A DNA stretch of 64,000 bases. It comes from Sepiola atlantica. Its lineage: Eukaryota > Mollusca > Cephalopoda > Sepiida > Sepiolidae. Under the pieces are notes generated by a model. It made no database searches. It was not told the DNA's origin and was given only the letters and a program-made list of their open reading frames with translations. The stretch covers positions 47,853,749 to 47,917,748 of the forward strand of contig OY744533.1 in assembly GCA_963556195.1 (NCBI GenBank), in the 5' to 3' direction. The position numbers and the translations under genes are program-made. Below, piece after piece: positions 1-12,019 of this stretch (positions are counted from its first letter, which is position 1; every line of letters begins with the position of its first letter).

Positions 1-370
1 TTCAATCTGGGTTGGGTGTAAATTGCCTGTGCGTAGCGACCATTCAATTCGAAATATGTCTGTTGCCTTTCGGCGTTTGGGTCATCTCTCGTACCGACTG
101 TTTGAAACAGCGCTATTCATGAAGAATCGACGCCGACTCCCATTTCCTAGAATATTTCGATTGACAAGAGAGGTGAAGGGTCATTTTCCCTGATATTCCA
201 GAGACAACTACGTGTTATTCTCTCGGGCAACCCAAGATTTTATGTCCAAAATAGAATTCAGTCATCCACCCTTTTTTTGCATGCACTCACTTAGCGTCTA
301 GAATTTCATAAGAAACCCAGAACATAAGTCAGTAGATAGACTGCATACCTCCGCTTGACAACGTAAGGAT
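1..370. other. Unassigned single-copy-looking sequence
   Basis: No open frame with recognisable protein content, no RNA motif and no internal repeat was seen. The base composition is more balanced than in the AT-rich tracts that follow. Confidence 0.5.
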
Positions 371-414
371 GGGCCAAAGTTGTATATGTATGAAGAATTC
401 CAGCAGTTAATGCA

Positions 415-500
415 TTACGATTGGTCAAGCGAGTTAGACGCTAATCTGTATATAAACAAACAAGCAAACGTAGTGACAAACTCGACCATAAAAAATAACC
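415..500 (+). repeat. Dispersed repeat with an (A)CAAACAAAC-type tail
   Basis: The segment containing ATTGGTCAAGCGAGTTAGAC and ending in ATAAACAAACAAGCAAAC matches a better copy at about 63499-63565 (ATTGGTCAAGTGATGTTGAC then ACACAAACAAACAAAC). Both are followed by GTGACAAAC/ATGACAAAC. In many invertebrate genomes such tails mark the 3' ends of RTE-type LINEs or their SINE partners. That assignment is inference, since no coding part is attached here. Confidence 0.6.
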
Positions 501-600
501 TCTTTGGCGGAGGTAATGATATGAGAATTTTGTATTGTTTTCCAACTCGCGTCCGAACGCTGTTCTTGGGGATAAAAATGATATCTTTGCACTTCCCTTC

Positions 601-948
601 ACAAGTCTAGTTTCTTTGTTACAATATTATCCAAGTATTGTAGAAAAATCCTAACAAAAGAAAGCTATCCCCGGAGCACCACGGTTTAACAATCTAAAAA
701 AATAACTTAGCTCATTTCCAGGTCTGGTGTACTATTATTATCGATTATTATCTATTGTTATCGATCCATCACTAATCTGGCAACGGAATTATATCCCTTA
801 CATCGTTGTTAGCAAAACGATAACAACAATTAGAATCGGTCAAGAGAATTCGAGACAGCGTTTATAAAGCTGACTAACCAATTACATCAGTCATTCTGTG
901 AATTCGCTATGATTCCGCTAACGAATCTAGGTGGTCACTGATGCGCGA
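601..948 (+). repeat. Direct duplication, copy 1
   Basis: This block shares order and sequence with 1452-1755. Common landmarks are ACAAGTCTAGTT, TATTGTAGAAA, CCGGAGCA, CAGGTCTGG/CAGGTTTGG, CTGGCAAC, GCAGCGTTTATAA and CTAACGAATC near the end. Several indels separate the copies, so the duplication is old. No reading frame is conserved between them. Probably two copies of one dispersed element or an old tandem duplication. Confidence 0.8.
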
Positions 949-1451
949 CACTACGCGATTGGGAGGCTGTTTACTTATAGAGGATGATACTGAATTACGT
1001 ATTTCGCCCCATTTCAGAGTTCTTCTTTTTGGGAGCTGGATTTTCCCCACATAAAATACCAACCCTGTATCTAACCTTATATTAAGGAGATCAAACGAAT
1101 AATGTTTATGCTAACTACAATATTTTCTGAAGGTTCAACCGTGCAGACTTAGTAAGTATAATCGCATAACTTATTTGTTTGTTTTTAATTGCACTTCTTT
1201 TATCTGAAGTGTGTTTGCTCTAAAATATAATGATTGATTATCAGAGCCGTCTCTTATTTGTGTACCTCATACACGCCCTAAATATGGGTGCTTAATCTTA
1301 TACTACCTCCATGGAACCGTTAAGTTTTATTGTCTATCTAGTTACAATAGCCAATTGATTCGTTCAGATGTACTTTATATAGGGAGCTGGTTACTTTTTA
1401 GTAGTTATCCCAAAGTAAACTTTATTCCACGTCTACCGTTCAGGATTATTA
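949..1451. other. Spacer between the duplicated blocks
   Basis: AT-rich sequence with no coding frame, RNA motif or repeat that I recognise. Confidence 0.5.
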
Positions 1452-1755
1452 ACAAGTCTAGTTATCTTGTTATAATATAACCAATATTGTAGAAATATCC
1501 AGGAAAAGGTCAATCTATCTCCGGAGCATAATAACTTTGCTCATTCTCAGGTTTGGTTAACAATTATTATCAATTCATCATTAACCTGGCAACAATAAAA
1601 GACCACTTAACCGGTTGTTAGAAAACGATAAAGTATTTGAACTAGTCACGAGAATGCGAAGCAGCGTTTATAACTGCCAGCCAACAATTAATTACTTTAG
1701 ACATTGTGTGAACATACTATGATCCTGCTAACGAATCCACGTGGTCAGTGATGCG
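1452..1755 (+). repeat. Direct duplication, copy 2
   Basis: Second copy of the 601-948 block, slightly shorter through small deletions. The order of shared landmarks is the same from ACAAGTCTAGTTAT to CTAACGAATCCACGTGGTCA. Confidence 0.8.
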
Positions 1756-1859
1756 TAATGAGATTACTACGGGGTAATCCACAAAGAAAGACTAGTGAAT
1801 GAGTATTATAACCTACATGGAAACGTGAAGTAGTTCAGGGGTGTGGGTAGGTGTAACAT

Positions 1860-2122
1860 ATAGAATGAGATTGCGATTGTATAATTTGGATTTTTCGGAC
1901 TACTGTTCTCATCTTGAGTGTTATTCTCACGACGTTTCAGCCGATGTAATCTCCGACCTTCTTCACGTGTATCTTGTCGAACTCTGCAATCTTTCAGTCG
2001 AACTCGGGAAGCTTTCTGTCGAACTGGGGAATCTGAACGGAATTTCCAATGGAACCCTTTATTTTATCCACGAGAGTAGCATGTTCTCGTTCAGTCAGCC
2101 ATGACCGGGTAGAAGTCTTCAG
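1860..2122 (-). repeat. Family P dispersed repeat (Penelope-end-like)
   Basis: On the minus strand this reads GAAGACTTCTACCCGGTCAT, then an AAATAAAGGGTTCC stretch, several copies of a TCGACAGAAAG-type motif, then GTGAAGAAGGTCGG, GCTGAAACGTCGTGAG and AGATGAGAACAGTAGTCCGA. The same order recurs near 5.9-6.2, 47.9, 52.6 and 53.0 kb. The paired GAAGAAGG and GAAACG blocks resemble the hammerhead-type ends of Penelope-like elements, although here the first core base is G rather than C. The open frame across it is a by-product. Confidence 0.75.
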
Positions 2123-2247
2123 TAAGACTGCACCTAGAACTGAATTTTACTTAGTACCTTATCCGTTACATTACGGGTCCTTGCGGACAATTTTAGCATG
2201 AATTTTGGGAGCCTTAAACCTATTCTTGTATTTTAGATGTTCAGTTG

Positions 2248-2400
2248 TACTATTTATCCCTATAGATCACTATTTATCCCTATAGATCACTATTTATCAC
2301 TATAGGTCACTATTTATCCCTATAGATCACTATTTATCACTATAGGTCACTATTTATCACTATAGGTCACTATTTATCACTATAGGTCACTATTTATTAC
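2248..2400. repeat. 20-bp minisatellite
   Basis: About seven to eight head-to-tail copies of a 20-bp unit of the form TATAGATCACTATTTATCCC, with TATAGGTCACTATTTATCAC as the common variant. The array fades at its right end into ATTACTAAATATAACTA-type degenerate copies. Confidence 0.92.
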
Positions 2401-2744
2401 TAAATATAACTATACATTACGATATGTATATTTTACAACATATATTACTACATATATATTTTTGCGATTGTTTTGATAATTTCGAGTTGGAGACTAAAAT
2501 TTACATTGTAAACATTTTATTGTTTTTACTTTGAGGTATGCCGATTTGAGAAATGTGTTAAAAACAATGCAGAATAACGTCACGATCGAGAGAGGATTGA
2601 GAAAAACATCAGAGAACAGACTCAACGATCGACATGTTTTTCCGCCTTTTCCCCTACATGCAGTACATTGTAAAGTATATAACAAAGTTTCTGGATTTTG
2701 AGTTCTTCATTTCTGCTGCAACAGCTTTTCGATTTGTAGACAAA

Positions 2745-3526
2745 GCAAAGAATAAGACAACGTTACACTTGGAGGATGGCACTGATTGGCGTATGGCCTT
2801 TGCATCTCAGTCGTTTGTGAAAGCAAAGAATAAGACAACGTTACACTTGGAGGATGGCACTGATTGGCCTTTGCATCTCAGTCGTTTGTGAAAGCAAAGA
2901 ATAAGACAACGTTACACTTGGAGGATGGCACTGATTGGCCTTTGCATCTCAGTCGTTTGTGAAAGCAAAGAATAAGACAACGTTACACTTGGAGGATGGC
3001 ACTGATTGTCCTTTGCATCTCAGTCGTTTGTGAAAGCAAAGAATAAGACAACGTTACACTTGGAGGATGGCACTGATTGGCCTTTGCATCTCAGTCGTTT
3101 GTGAAAGCAAAGAATAAGACAACGTTACACTTGGAGGATGGCACTGATTGGCCTTTGCATCTCAGTCGTTTGTGAAAGCAAAGAATAAGACAACGTTACA
3201 CTTGGAGGATGGCACTGATTGTCCTTTGCATCTCAGTCGTTTGTGAAAGCAAAGAATAAGACAACGTTACACTTGGAGGATGGCACTGATCGGCCTTTGC
3301 ATCTCAGTCGTTTGTGAAAGCAAGGGATAAGACAACGTTACACTTGGAGGATGGCACTGATTGGCCTTTGCATCTCAGTCGTTTGTGAAAGCAAAGAATA
3401 AGACAACGTTACACTTGGAGGATGGCACTGATTGGCCTTTGCATCTCAGTCGTTTGTGAAAGCAAAGAATAAGACAACGTTACACTTGGAGGATGGCACT
3501 GATTGGCCTTTGCATCTCAGTCGTTT
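2745..3526. repeat. 71-bp minisatellite, 11 units
   Basis: Units begin with GCAAAGAATAAGACAACG at 2745, 2823, 2894, 2965, 3036, 3107, 3178, 3249, 3320, 3391 and 3462. Spacing is exactly 71 bp except for the first unit, which carries a 7-bp insertion (78 bp). Copies are almost identical, with single changes such as GATTGTCC for GATTGGCC and GCAAGGGATA in the ninth unit. The last copy is cut short after CAGTCGTTT. 71 is not a multiple of three, so the array is not a coding repeat. Confidence 0.97.
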
Positions 3527-4240
3527 TTTAAAGAAAAGTGGAATTACTCGCCAATAGACAACCACGTATTCTTCCTTATTTGGGGAGTAAATAAATGGCA
3601 TTACTTTTAAACACCGTTAATTCTAAATGCTGCATCACTACAAAGGAATTCCAGTTATGAGCGAATCAATCATACGAGCCAGGTATGATTCTGACATCGT
3701 ACACAGAAACACCAACATCATAGTAATACTGATGCTTTGTCAAGATTACCACTAAAAAGTAAACATACTGAGAGTGTTTATTTTCATCCAACAGTGTTTA
3801 TTTTCATCCAAAGTTTAATGGATAAAGTCATCCGCCGACTTAAGCGACATAGGATCGCCTGTTCCGTGCATAACAGCTATGCTAACCGTTATCAAGTCAG
3901 ACAGTTATTTGCACCGGCTCACTTAAACCTGGCCTTAAAAGTGACGACGGTTGACAGATGACTTGAAAGCGATTACATTCGAAAGAATAGTGGTAAACTA
4001 CCATAGTTGAAAGACTTGTACTTGCGACTATTACAGAAACTTTTCCAAGTAGACTTTGGCAATCCAACGGCTATCGTATAGGAAGAAGGCCTGTCAACTG
4101 AGTCGAGTTTTTCTGGTGATGCCGTTGATAGTAGGAGTAAGAAACACTATCAATGAGGACCGGAAGTGAGCCGTGGCTTAACGCGCATGCGTCCATCTGT
4201 ATTCAGAGCAAGTTATAACAGCAAGCCGACTCAACTCCAT
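3527..4240. other. Unassigned sequence
   Basis: A small local duplication (GAGTGTTTATTTTCATCCAA-like, about 3773-3811) is present. No convincing gene or element was identified. A 74-codon open frame at 3737-3961 has no recognisable protein features. Confidence 0.4.
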
Positions 4241-4400
4241 AGGATTATTCATTTACTTGGAAATCATTGTTAACTTGTTCCTCTTATTTTGACTTTATTC
4301 CCTTGCCAAGAACACGGCAACCCTCGCAAGGATTATTCATTCATTTTAAAATCAGTGTTAACTTGTTCCTATTTTTCAAACGTATTTCCTTTTTATAGAT
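4241..4400. repeat. 88-bp tandem duplication
   Basis: AGGATTATTCATTTACTTGG at 4241 recurs as AGGATTATTCATTCATTTTA at 4329. Both are followed by ATC(A)GTGTTAACTTGTTCCT-like sequence. Two diverged copies. Confidence 0.75.
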
Positions 4401-4579
4401 GTCAATTGCGAAAGAGAATTTTAAAAATCAAACATGGCGTCTAAAGATTAAGGCATGACATTAAAGTTCGGATTTAAAATCTTTAAAAATAAATTAGAAT
4501 TTTATTTCGAGATAAAAAAATACAATTTTAGACTAATTAATAAGTTCTATACAAAAATTCTCCCCTCCGAAAAAACATG

Positions 4580-4940
4580 ACTCTTTTAATTTATAACAAT
4601 AAATGTTCTATTAATTATCCTTTAATTATTGATTTTGTTTTACTTTAATGAATTCGTAAGCTTTCATGTTTGATTTACTTTAAAGTTAAAAAAAATCAAA
4701 TAGCATCATTTGATTTTGGGGAAATGACAACATATTATTCAAAAACAAAGCAAAACACATTTTAATTTATTTCAATAAATGTTCTATTAATTGATCATTT
4801 TGAATTATTAATTTTGTGTTACTTTACTGTTTGGTTTACTTTTCATGTTTGATTTACTTTTATGTTAAAAATCAAGAAACATTTGATTTTCCATAAATGT
4901 GAGCAACTCTTATCAAATTATTCAAAAACAAAACAAAATT
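4580..4940. repeat. About 175-bp tandem duplication in AT-rich DNA
   Basis: AATAAATGTTCTATTAATT occurs near 4600 and 4772, each followed by a TTTCATGTTTGATTTACTTT block and by ATTCAAAAACAAA(G/A)CAAAA. Two diverged copies without coding content. The surrounding 4400-5160 is AT-rich and otherwise featureless. Confidence 0.7.
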
Positions 4941-5257
4941 AAGCTAAAACTAATGATACTGAAATGTTCATATAAAGAATAAAACTACCTAAGAATAGAG
5001 ATTTGTCTTCTTGTGTTTATAAACTAAGAGATATTTGCATGCAGTATAACTGATGCTAGTTTTTTGATTCGAGGAAGACCAGAAAAAATAAACTTATTTA
5101 AAGAATGAATATTAAATCAGACAAATTATTGATCAAAAAAAAATTTGATAAATTTTTAAGTGAAGAGAGGAGTCAAAATGCCCATAGTCTGACTGTTTGA
5201 CAGATCTCGTTTGTTACTTTATAGCATGACGTCATGTCGAAAGTTAAAAAAAAAGTG

Positions 5258-5572
5258 TCACAGTACATAAAATAAGAAAGTTCGACTGCAAACAGTCTTC
5301 AAGCAGTAGATCATCCAGTGGAGAATAGCCTTGCTCGGGGTCAAGTTGAGCAAAGCAAGTGAGAAGACGTCTTTCTTCATTGGGAACTGGAAGTTCACTC
5401 TGAGTGCTGTGTAAATCCTACAGAGTCTGGAAAGTATTCCTTCCATAGTTCGGTCGAAATTAGTACGCTCTGGAGGCTGATTGGTTATCTTGTGATCAAA
5501 CCACCTCACAGGGGCTGCTCTCCGCGAGAGGAAAGAAATATAAATGTTTATGACTGCTACAAATACATTCAT
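5258..5572 (-). other. Unrecognised 104-codon open frame
   Basis: A single open frame of 104 codons with ordinary amino-acid diversity, for example an RRAAPVRWFDHK stretch near the start and SLALLNLTPSKAILHWMIY near the end. It lacks the low-complexity look of most frames in this window. I recognise no domain and no flanking splice signals clear enough to call an exon. It could be a degraded transposon segment, an exon fragment or chance. Confidence 0.2.
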
Positions 5573-5579
5573 CGTACTT

Positions 5580-5870
5580 ATTTATTCTTTCATGCAAATA
5601 CTAAGTAGCGTATTGTTTCCCACGAAATTAAAAAAAATATTTGCCTTCGTGTTAGCTATAAAGTGGTAGACGCTAGATAATGATAGAAATTGACATACAG
5701 CAGTACTGTACCAACACGGCCCAAGGAGTAGGTATAAAATACTACTACTACTACTACGACTACTACTACTATAAGAAACAGATAAAAAAAAGCGTGATAT
5801 GAAAAGGTCTTGGCCAAATCGGAGAGTAACCAAGTTATGACGAATAAAAACAGGATATGTTTCGGATTTC
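5580..5870. other. Unassigned, with a short (TAC)n tract
   Basis: Contains an imperfect ACT/TAC trinucleotide run at about 5741-5771. Nothing else is recognised. Confidence 0.5.
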
Positions 5871-6025
5871 TTTAGATGAGGATTGATAATTTGTATTATT
5901 TAGATTATTCGGATTACTATTCTCATCTTGGATGTTATTCTCACATTGTTTTTCCCTTCTCCAGGTGTATTTTTCGAACTCGGGAATCTTTCTGTCTAAC
6001 TCGGGAATCTGTACGGAATACAATA
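5871..6025 (-). repeat. Family P repeat, inverted half of a pair
   Basis: Minus-strand match to family P: ATCC(A)AGATGAGAATAGTAATCC, an AAATAATACAAATTATCAA stretch, and GAAATCCGAAACATA at the outer end. It lies head-to-head with the plus-strand copy that begins at about 6083. Confidence 0.7.
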
Positions 6026-6082
6026 ATGAGTTACTTTAGACTTATACCCGGTTATTGTTAACAGAGCGAGCGCAAGCTACCC

Positions 6083-6190
6083 CCGTGGATTAAATAAAGG
6101 GTTCCGTTCGAAATTCCGTAGAGAATCTTGAGTTCGACACGATACATATTAAGAAGGTCGGAGTTTACATTGACCGAAACGTTGTGAGTA
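6083..6190 (+). repeat. Family P repeat, plus-strand half
   Basis: Reads TGGATTAAATAAAGGGTTCC, GAGTTCGACACGATACATAT, AAGAAGGTCGGAG, then ACCGAAACGTTGTGAG and runs directly into the 44-bp array. The hammerhead-like CUGA half is degraded to TTAA in this copy, while GAAACGTTGTGAG is intact. Confidence 0.75.
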
Positions 6191-7073
6191 TAACATCTAA
6201 GATAAGAACAGTAGTCCAAATAATCCAAATAAAATAACATCTAAGATAAGAACAGTAGTCCAAATAATCCAAATAAAATAACATCCAAGATGAGAACAGT
6301 AGTCCAAATAATCCAAATACCATAACATCCAAGATGAGAACAGTAGTCCAAATAATCCAAATAAAATAACATCTAAGATGAGAACAGTAGTCCAAATAAT
6401 CCAAATAAAATAACATCTAAAATGAGAACAGTAGTCCAAATAATCCAAATAAAATAACATCCAAGATGAGAACAGTAGTCCAAATAATCCAAATAAAATA
6501 ACATCTAAGATGAGAACAGTAGTCCAAATAATCCAAATAAAATAACATCTAAGATGAGAACAGTAGTCCAGATAATCCAAATAAAATAACATCTAAGATG
6601 AGAACAGTAGTCCAAATAATCCAAATAAAATAACATCTAAGATGAGAACAGTAGTCCAAATAATCCAAATAAAATAACATCTAAGATGAGAACAGTAGTC
6701 CAAATAATCCAAATAAAATAACATCTAAGATGAGAACAGTAGTTCAAATAATCCAAATAAAATAACATCCAAGATGAGAACAGTAGTCCAAATAATCCAA
6801 ATAAAATAACATCTAAGATGAGAACAGTAGTCCAAATAATCCAAATAAAATAACATCTAAGATGAGAACAGTAGTCCAAATAATCCAAATAAAATAACAT
6901 CTAAGATGAGAACAGTAGTCCAAATAATCCAAATAAAATAACATCTAAGATGAGAACAGTAGTCCAAATAATCCAAATAAAATAACATCTAAGATGAGAA
7001 CAGTAGTCAAATAATCCAAATAAAATAACATCCAAGATGAGAACAGTAGTCCAAATAATCCAAATAAAATAAA
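6187..7073. repeat. 44-bp minisatellite, about 20 units, derived from family P
   Basis: Head-to-tail units of the form AACATCTAAGATGAGAACAG plus TAGTCCAAATAATCCAAATA plus AAAT. Variation is slight (TCTAAG/TCCAAG, one AGTTC, one single-base deletion near 7008). The unit equals the 3' part of family P as seen unexpanded near 1890, 5890, 48010 and 52560, so the array grew from inside a transposon copy. 44 leaves a remainder of 2 when divided by 3, so the long minus-strand frames cycle through all three phases of one unit and are not genes. Confidence 0.97.

Positions 7074-8697
<1,624 letters not shown>

Positions 8698-8734
<37 letters not shown>
8698..8734. repeat. (TA)n microsatellite
   Basis: Pure TA run between the MITE and the Q element. 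Confidence 0.95.
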
Positions 8735-8738
<4 letters not shown>

Positions 8739-8845
8739 AGCAATGAAAATATATGTGGCAATCAAGCTACACAGAGGCTTCCGTGTTTCATCCCTGGGGG
8801 GAATCGTCAGGCTAAATATAATATTTTATGTGGATACATGAAGTA

Positions 8846-8852
<7 letters not shown>
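8735..8852 (+). repeat. Family Q repeat (partial)
   Basis: Starts AGTAAGCAATGAAAATATAT, contains CAAGCTACACAGAGGCTTCC and TTTCATCCCTGGGG, and ends ATTTTATGTGGATACATGAAG. The same modules occur at 22785-23029, 31070-31285 and 39285-39455, always next to (TA)n. Followed by (TA)n at 8851-8900. Confidence 0.85.
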
Positions 8853-8902
<50 letters not shown>

Positions 8903-9099
8903 GGTAGAGGCACATATACCAATTGGCTATAAATATCAACCCCTTCTCAAAGAGGGAAGGTAAAGTCTGGGAGTATGGACCACCTAGGACTACCCAACAA
9001 ATACGTCAGCTTGACAGAGCCGAGCCAAAAGAAACTACAACAACCCGCCCTCTGTCGGACTGATTGTCGAGTACGTATCCTTGGCTGGTATCAATGTAT

Positions 9100-9560
9100 C
9101 TGAATAAAAACCTAATAATACATTTTAAAATACTAGTACAGATAAATGATCCAAAAACAATTATTTTAATGCCCAATTTGCATAATAATTGTTCAAACAC
9201 TTTATAATTAATTAATATTTAGTTTTACTCAATTGTACTTTTTATGGTTTCTTTTATTTATATATATACAATCGTTTCGCTGATTAAAGTGATTTTTAAA
9301 AAAGAGTTGATAAAATGCTAAAACCTGTCTTAAATTAAACTAACATCGCTCGCTACAATTCTTACCGAAAGGCATAACGGAGAAGAGAAAAGGGAGGCAG
9401 AAAGTGTGCGGCTGGCTATCCTACTGGCTGTATTGTTCTCTGTATCTCTCTGTATCTCTCTCTATGTCTCTCTCTCTCTTTCTCCCTTCATTTCTTAGCT
9501 CCGTTAACGACGCAGTATTTTTCATTGTATTTTTAAATTCAATGATTGGTTTAATACTGT
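9100..9560 (+). repeat. Family D repeat, copy 1
   Basis: Shares with 21110-21500 the order TAATTTGCAT, CAAACACTTTATAA, TAAAATGATTTTTTAAA-like sequence, CATCGCT, TTACCGA, an (A)GAAGGAGGC-like stretch, GGCTGT and TCCGTTAACGAC. No reading frame is conserved. A third, weaker copy lies at 33885-34250. Identity is unknown; probably a DNA transposon or LINE untranslated region. Confidence 0.6.
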
Positions 9561-9911
9561 AGGCAAAACGTTTCGCATTTGTGTGTAACTGTTCCTTTCC
9601 GGAACTGACTTGATTTTCAACAACTAAATTATAAGTTACAAATAGAGCCCCCCCCACACACACCATTGCTCAGGCGAATTGTTTTCTTCTTCCTTTTAAT
9701 TTCATCACTGTCTTATTTAAAAGATAAATACATTTATATCCAAATTATCAAATGTCTATATTTGTCTATTATACGAATAAATGTGAAAGTTTTAGCCTTG
9801 TGTTTGTAAGAAACTTATAGATGGAATGTTTATTATTTAAAATGTTGGTTTTAAGTTGTTCAAGTAATGAACTTTGCGAAGCGATAGCCAGCTGGCAAAG
9901 CCAGATAGTAT
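9561..9911. other. Unassigned sequence
   Basis: Contains ACGAATAAATGTGAAAG at about 9773. Close matches occur at 21008 and 33893 (ATGAATAAATGCGAAAG), probably a start motif of one element family. Nothing further is recognised. Confidence 0.4.
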
Positions 9912-10400
9912 ATTTATGAGGTTATGTACGTTTGTATGTTTCGATATTTGTATGTACATGATTCCCTCCTAAACCAATTAACCAATGCTTATGAATTTTG
10001 GAGAGCAGCTTTTTGGCGTAAATGTGAGTTATATTTAGTTTAATTGTGTCTTAAGAAAAGGGAGTGGTAAGCTTTCGTAAAAATTCAGATATTTCTGATA
10101 TTTGAAAATTCAAATATTTCAGATTTGCATTAAAGTTTATCTAAAATCATGAGACACAAATTAAGCAAGAGTATCTGGATTTCAATTTCTTCTAATCCTT
10201 TAAGTTGTTAAATGTTAACCATTTTCGAGGATCAAAATGATGTAATTGAGTTTGCTCAATATTGCTATAAGGATTCTACACATAAGGTTTGGTATCATTA
10301 CATGAGGATCTTAATGTTTGTAAGGGAGATATAAAAGTAGTTGAAACCTGTTTTATTTTGGAAATAAATGTTACCCGTTCTAAGACGGACATTCTTCTTG
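9912..10400 (+). mobile_element. Non-autonomous Helitron, copy 1
   Basis: Same family as copies 2-5. It begins TTGTATGTACATGATTCCCT, contains GAGCAGCTTTTTGGCGTAA, CAAATATTTCAGATTTGCAT and GGATTTCAATTTCTTC, and ends in the hairpin CCCGTTCTAAGACGG followed by ACATTCTTCTTG. Helitrons end in a short GC-rich hairpin a few bases before CTRR. Here the terminal CTAG has decayed to CTTG. No Rep/helicase coding. Immediately followed by an S-type MITE. Confidence 0.75.
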
Positions 10401-10412
10401 CATGTATGATGA

Positions 10413-10643
10413 GTTCGAATGCAAAAAGCGATGAACGACATTTTCAAATTTAAGAAGATATCATTATAAATTGTGTTGCATTTCAACACTTTACCACACC
10501 CAAAAATCAAGTTTTACAAAATATGATACTGGTATAAATCTTTTGGGCTTTCAATTTTTTGGTAATTTAGATTTTAAACATTCGTCTTTTTATTGTTTAT
10601 TGTTTCAATCACAAAAAGGATTTATCGCGGTTTGCATTCGAAC
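10413..10643. mobile_element. S-type MITE
   Basis: Inverted ends: GTTCGAATGCAAAAAGCGAT on the left, and the right end reads inward GTTCGAATGCAAACCGCGAT. Length is 231 bp, non-coding. The right half recurs at 11111-11195 and a full copy sits inside Helitron copy 3 (37623-37866). The right end is followed after seven bases by (TA)n. Confidence 0.75.
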
Positions 10644-10644
10644 T

Positions 10645-10650
<6 letters not shown>

Positions 10651-10688
<38 letters not shown>

Positions 10689-10837
10689 CTTGTTACAAAT
10701 ATCCAGGGGGTATAAATCCGAAAGAAGTTGAAACCGGGTTTATGAGAGTGCTCAATGAAAGTTCAGAGCAAAAGATATTTTTTTTTTGTTAGTGATTTTA
10801 TTATTCCATTATTGCGACAAAATATATGTTGTTTCGC

Positions 10838-10890
<53 letters not shown>

Positions 10891-11037
10891 GATGGTAGTG
10901 CGTATCGACTTTTTTGCCAATTCAAAGTTTTTTTAATTTTTTACTTATATATAGCATTTGATGCCTCCTCGGATAGAGCTTGATCATATTCAAAAGAATT
11001 ACGTGTTTCACTTAGCCTACTAAAATATGCAATGTTT

Positions 11038-11100
<63 letters not shown>

Positions 11101-11199
11101 TAAGCTGTAGGTGATAATTTAGATTTAAAATATTCGTCTTTTTATTGTTTATTGTTGTTTCAGTTACAAAAAGGATTTATCGCGGTTTGCATTCGAACT

Positions 11200-11250
<51 letters not shown>
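10651..11250. repeat. Cluster of (TA)n, (TG)n and a partial S-type MITE
   Basis: (TA)n at 10651-10683, (TG)n at 10841-10887, (TA)n at 11040-11093 and again at 11205-11250. Positions 11111-11195 repeat the right half of the S MITE (GATTTATCGCGGTTTGCATT) and meet (TA)n at the same base (TTTTCATATA) as the full copy at 10643. This suggests the (TA)n tract travels with, or is generated at, that element end. Confidence 0.85.
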
Positions 11251-11253
<3 letters not shown>

Positions 11254-11927
11254 ATTTAATGAATTAACACATTACTATTGTTCCAAGAATTCGAACATCA
11301 AGTCCAGTATGGCGTACGATCGTTTCCAAAACAGTTTGGAAATATTTTATTTTATTTTATAATTTGATAAAGCTAATTCGAAAACGCGTCTTCATGAGCG
11401 CCTTTAGTAACACGTCTTACAGTAAATCAGAGAGAAAAAAACTCGTTCTAGAGAAACATTCACTGAGTAAAATAGTCACCGGTTGCTATGTTAGTGTCAT
11501 AGGAGGGGGGAAACCCCCAATAGTACCTATAAACCAAACCACCGGTACATATAAAAAAAATAACACAATACTTTCCGAAGATTTACCCTTTCGAATTTCC
11601 GCAATAAATTAATTAAAATTAAAAATTCTTTTGTTAGAGGGGTAGCGAACACAATTAAAATTGAAATGAAAATAGAAATAAAAATTGAAATAAATGAATA
11701 AGAATAAAATTTAAAAAATACAAAGAAAAATACAAAAAAAATAAAAATAACAAACAAAGAAATTAAACTTATAATAATAATGGAATTTTCTGCATCTTAA
11801 TCACGTAGGAAAGTGAGACAATCGAAATAATAGTAAGCAAACTAACAACGAACGCTACAATCACTAATAAAAATAATTACATAAAAATACATTAAATATT
11901 TAGGTGATAAAAATCGTACATATTTCT
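11251..11927. other. Unassigned AT-rich sequence
   Basis: From about 11640 the sequence is simple A-rich DNA with AAATTGAAAT-type degenerate repeats. An 82-codon frame at 11364-11612 has no recognisable features. Confidence 0.4.
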
Positions 11928-11999
11928 AGACAGAGCGTCTTGGTCCAGTGGTAGAACGCTGGACTATAGACATCAATATCGAAGGTTCGATCTCTGTCT
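11928..11999 (+). tRNA. tRNA-like sequence, probably a SINE head
   Basis: A 72-nt segment closed by a perfect 7-bp acceptor-like pairing, AGACAGA with TCTGTCT. It has an A-box-like TTGGTCCAGTGGTAGAACG and a B-box-like GGTTCGATCTC. The T-stem and anticodon stem do not fold canonically, so no isotype or anticodon is assigned and a functional tRNA gene is unlikely. RNA polymerase III promoter boxes of this kind head tRNA-derived SINEs. Confidence 0.5.
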
Positions 12000-12019
12000 A
12001 AGCTAGCCGTATATATATT

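Noticed and set aside
6197..6900. Repetitive minus-strand protein with YLDYLDYCSHL motif
   Set aside because: 44-bp unit read through all three phases; no start context and no selection on the frame.
2250..7073. CRISPR array
   Set aside because: Minisatellite units are contiguous with no unique spacers, and the genome context is eukaryotic.
11928..11999. Functional tRNA gene
   Set aside because: Acceptor pairing is good but the T-stem and anticodon stem do not fold, so it is kept only as a tRNA-like SINE head.
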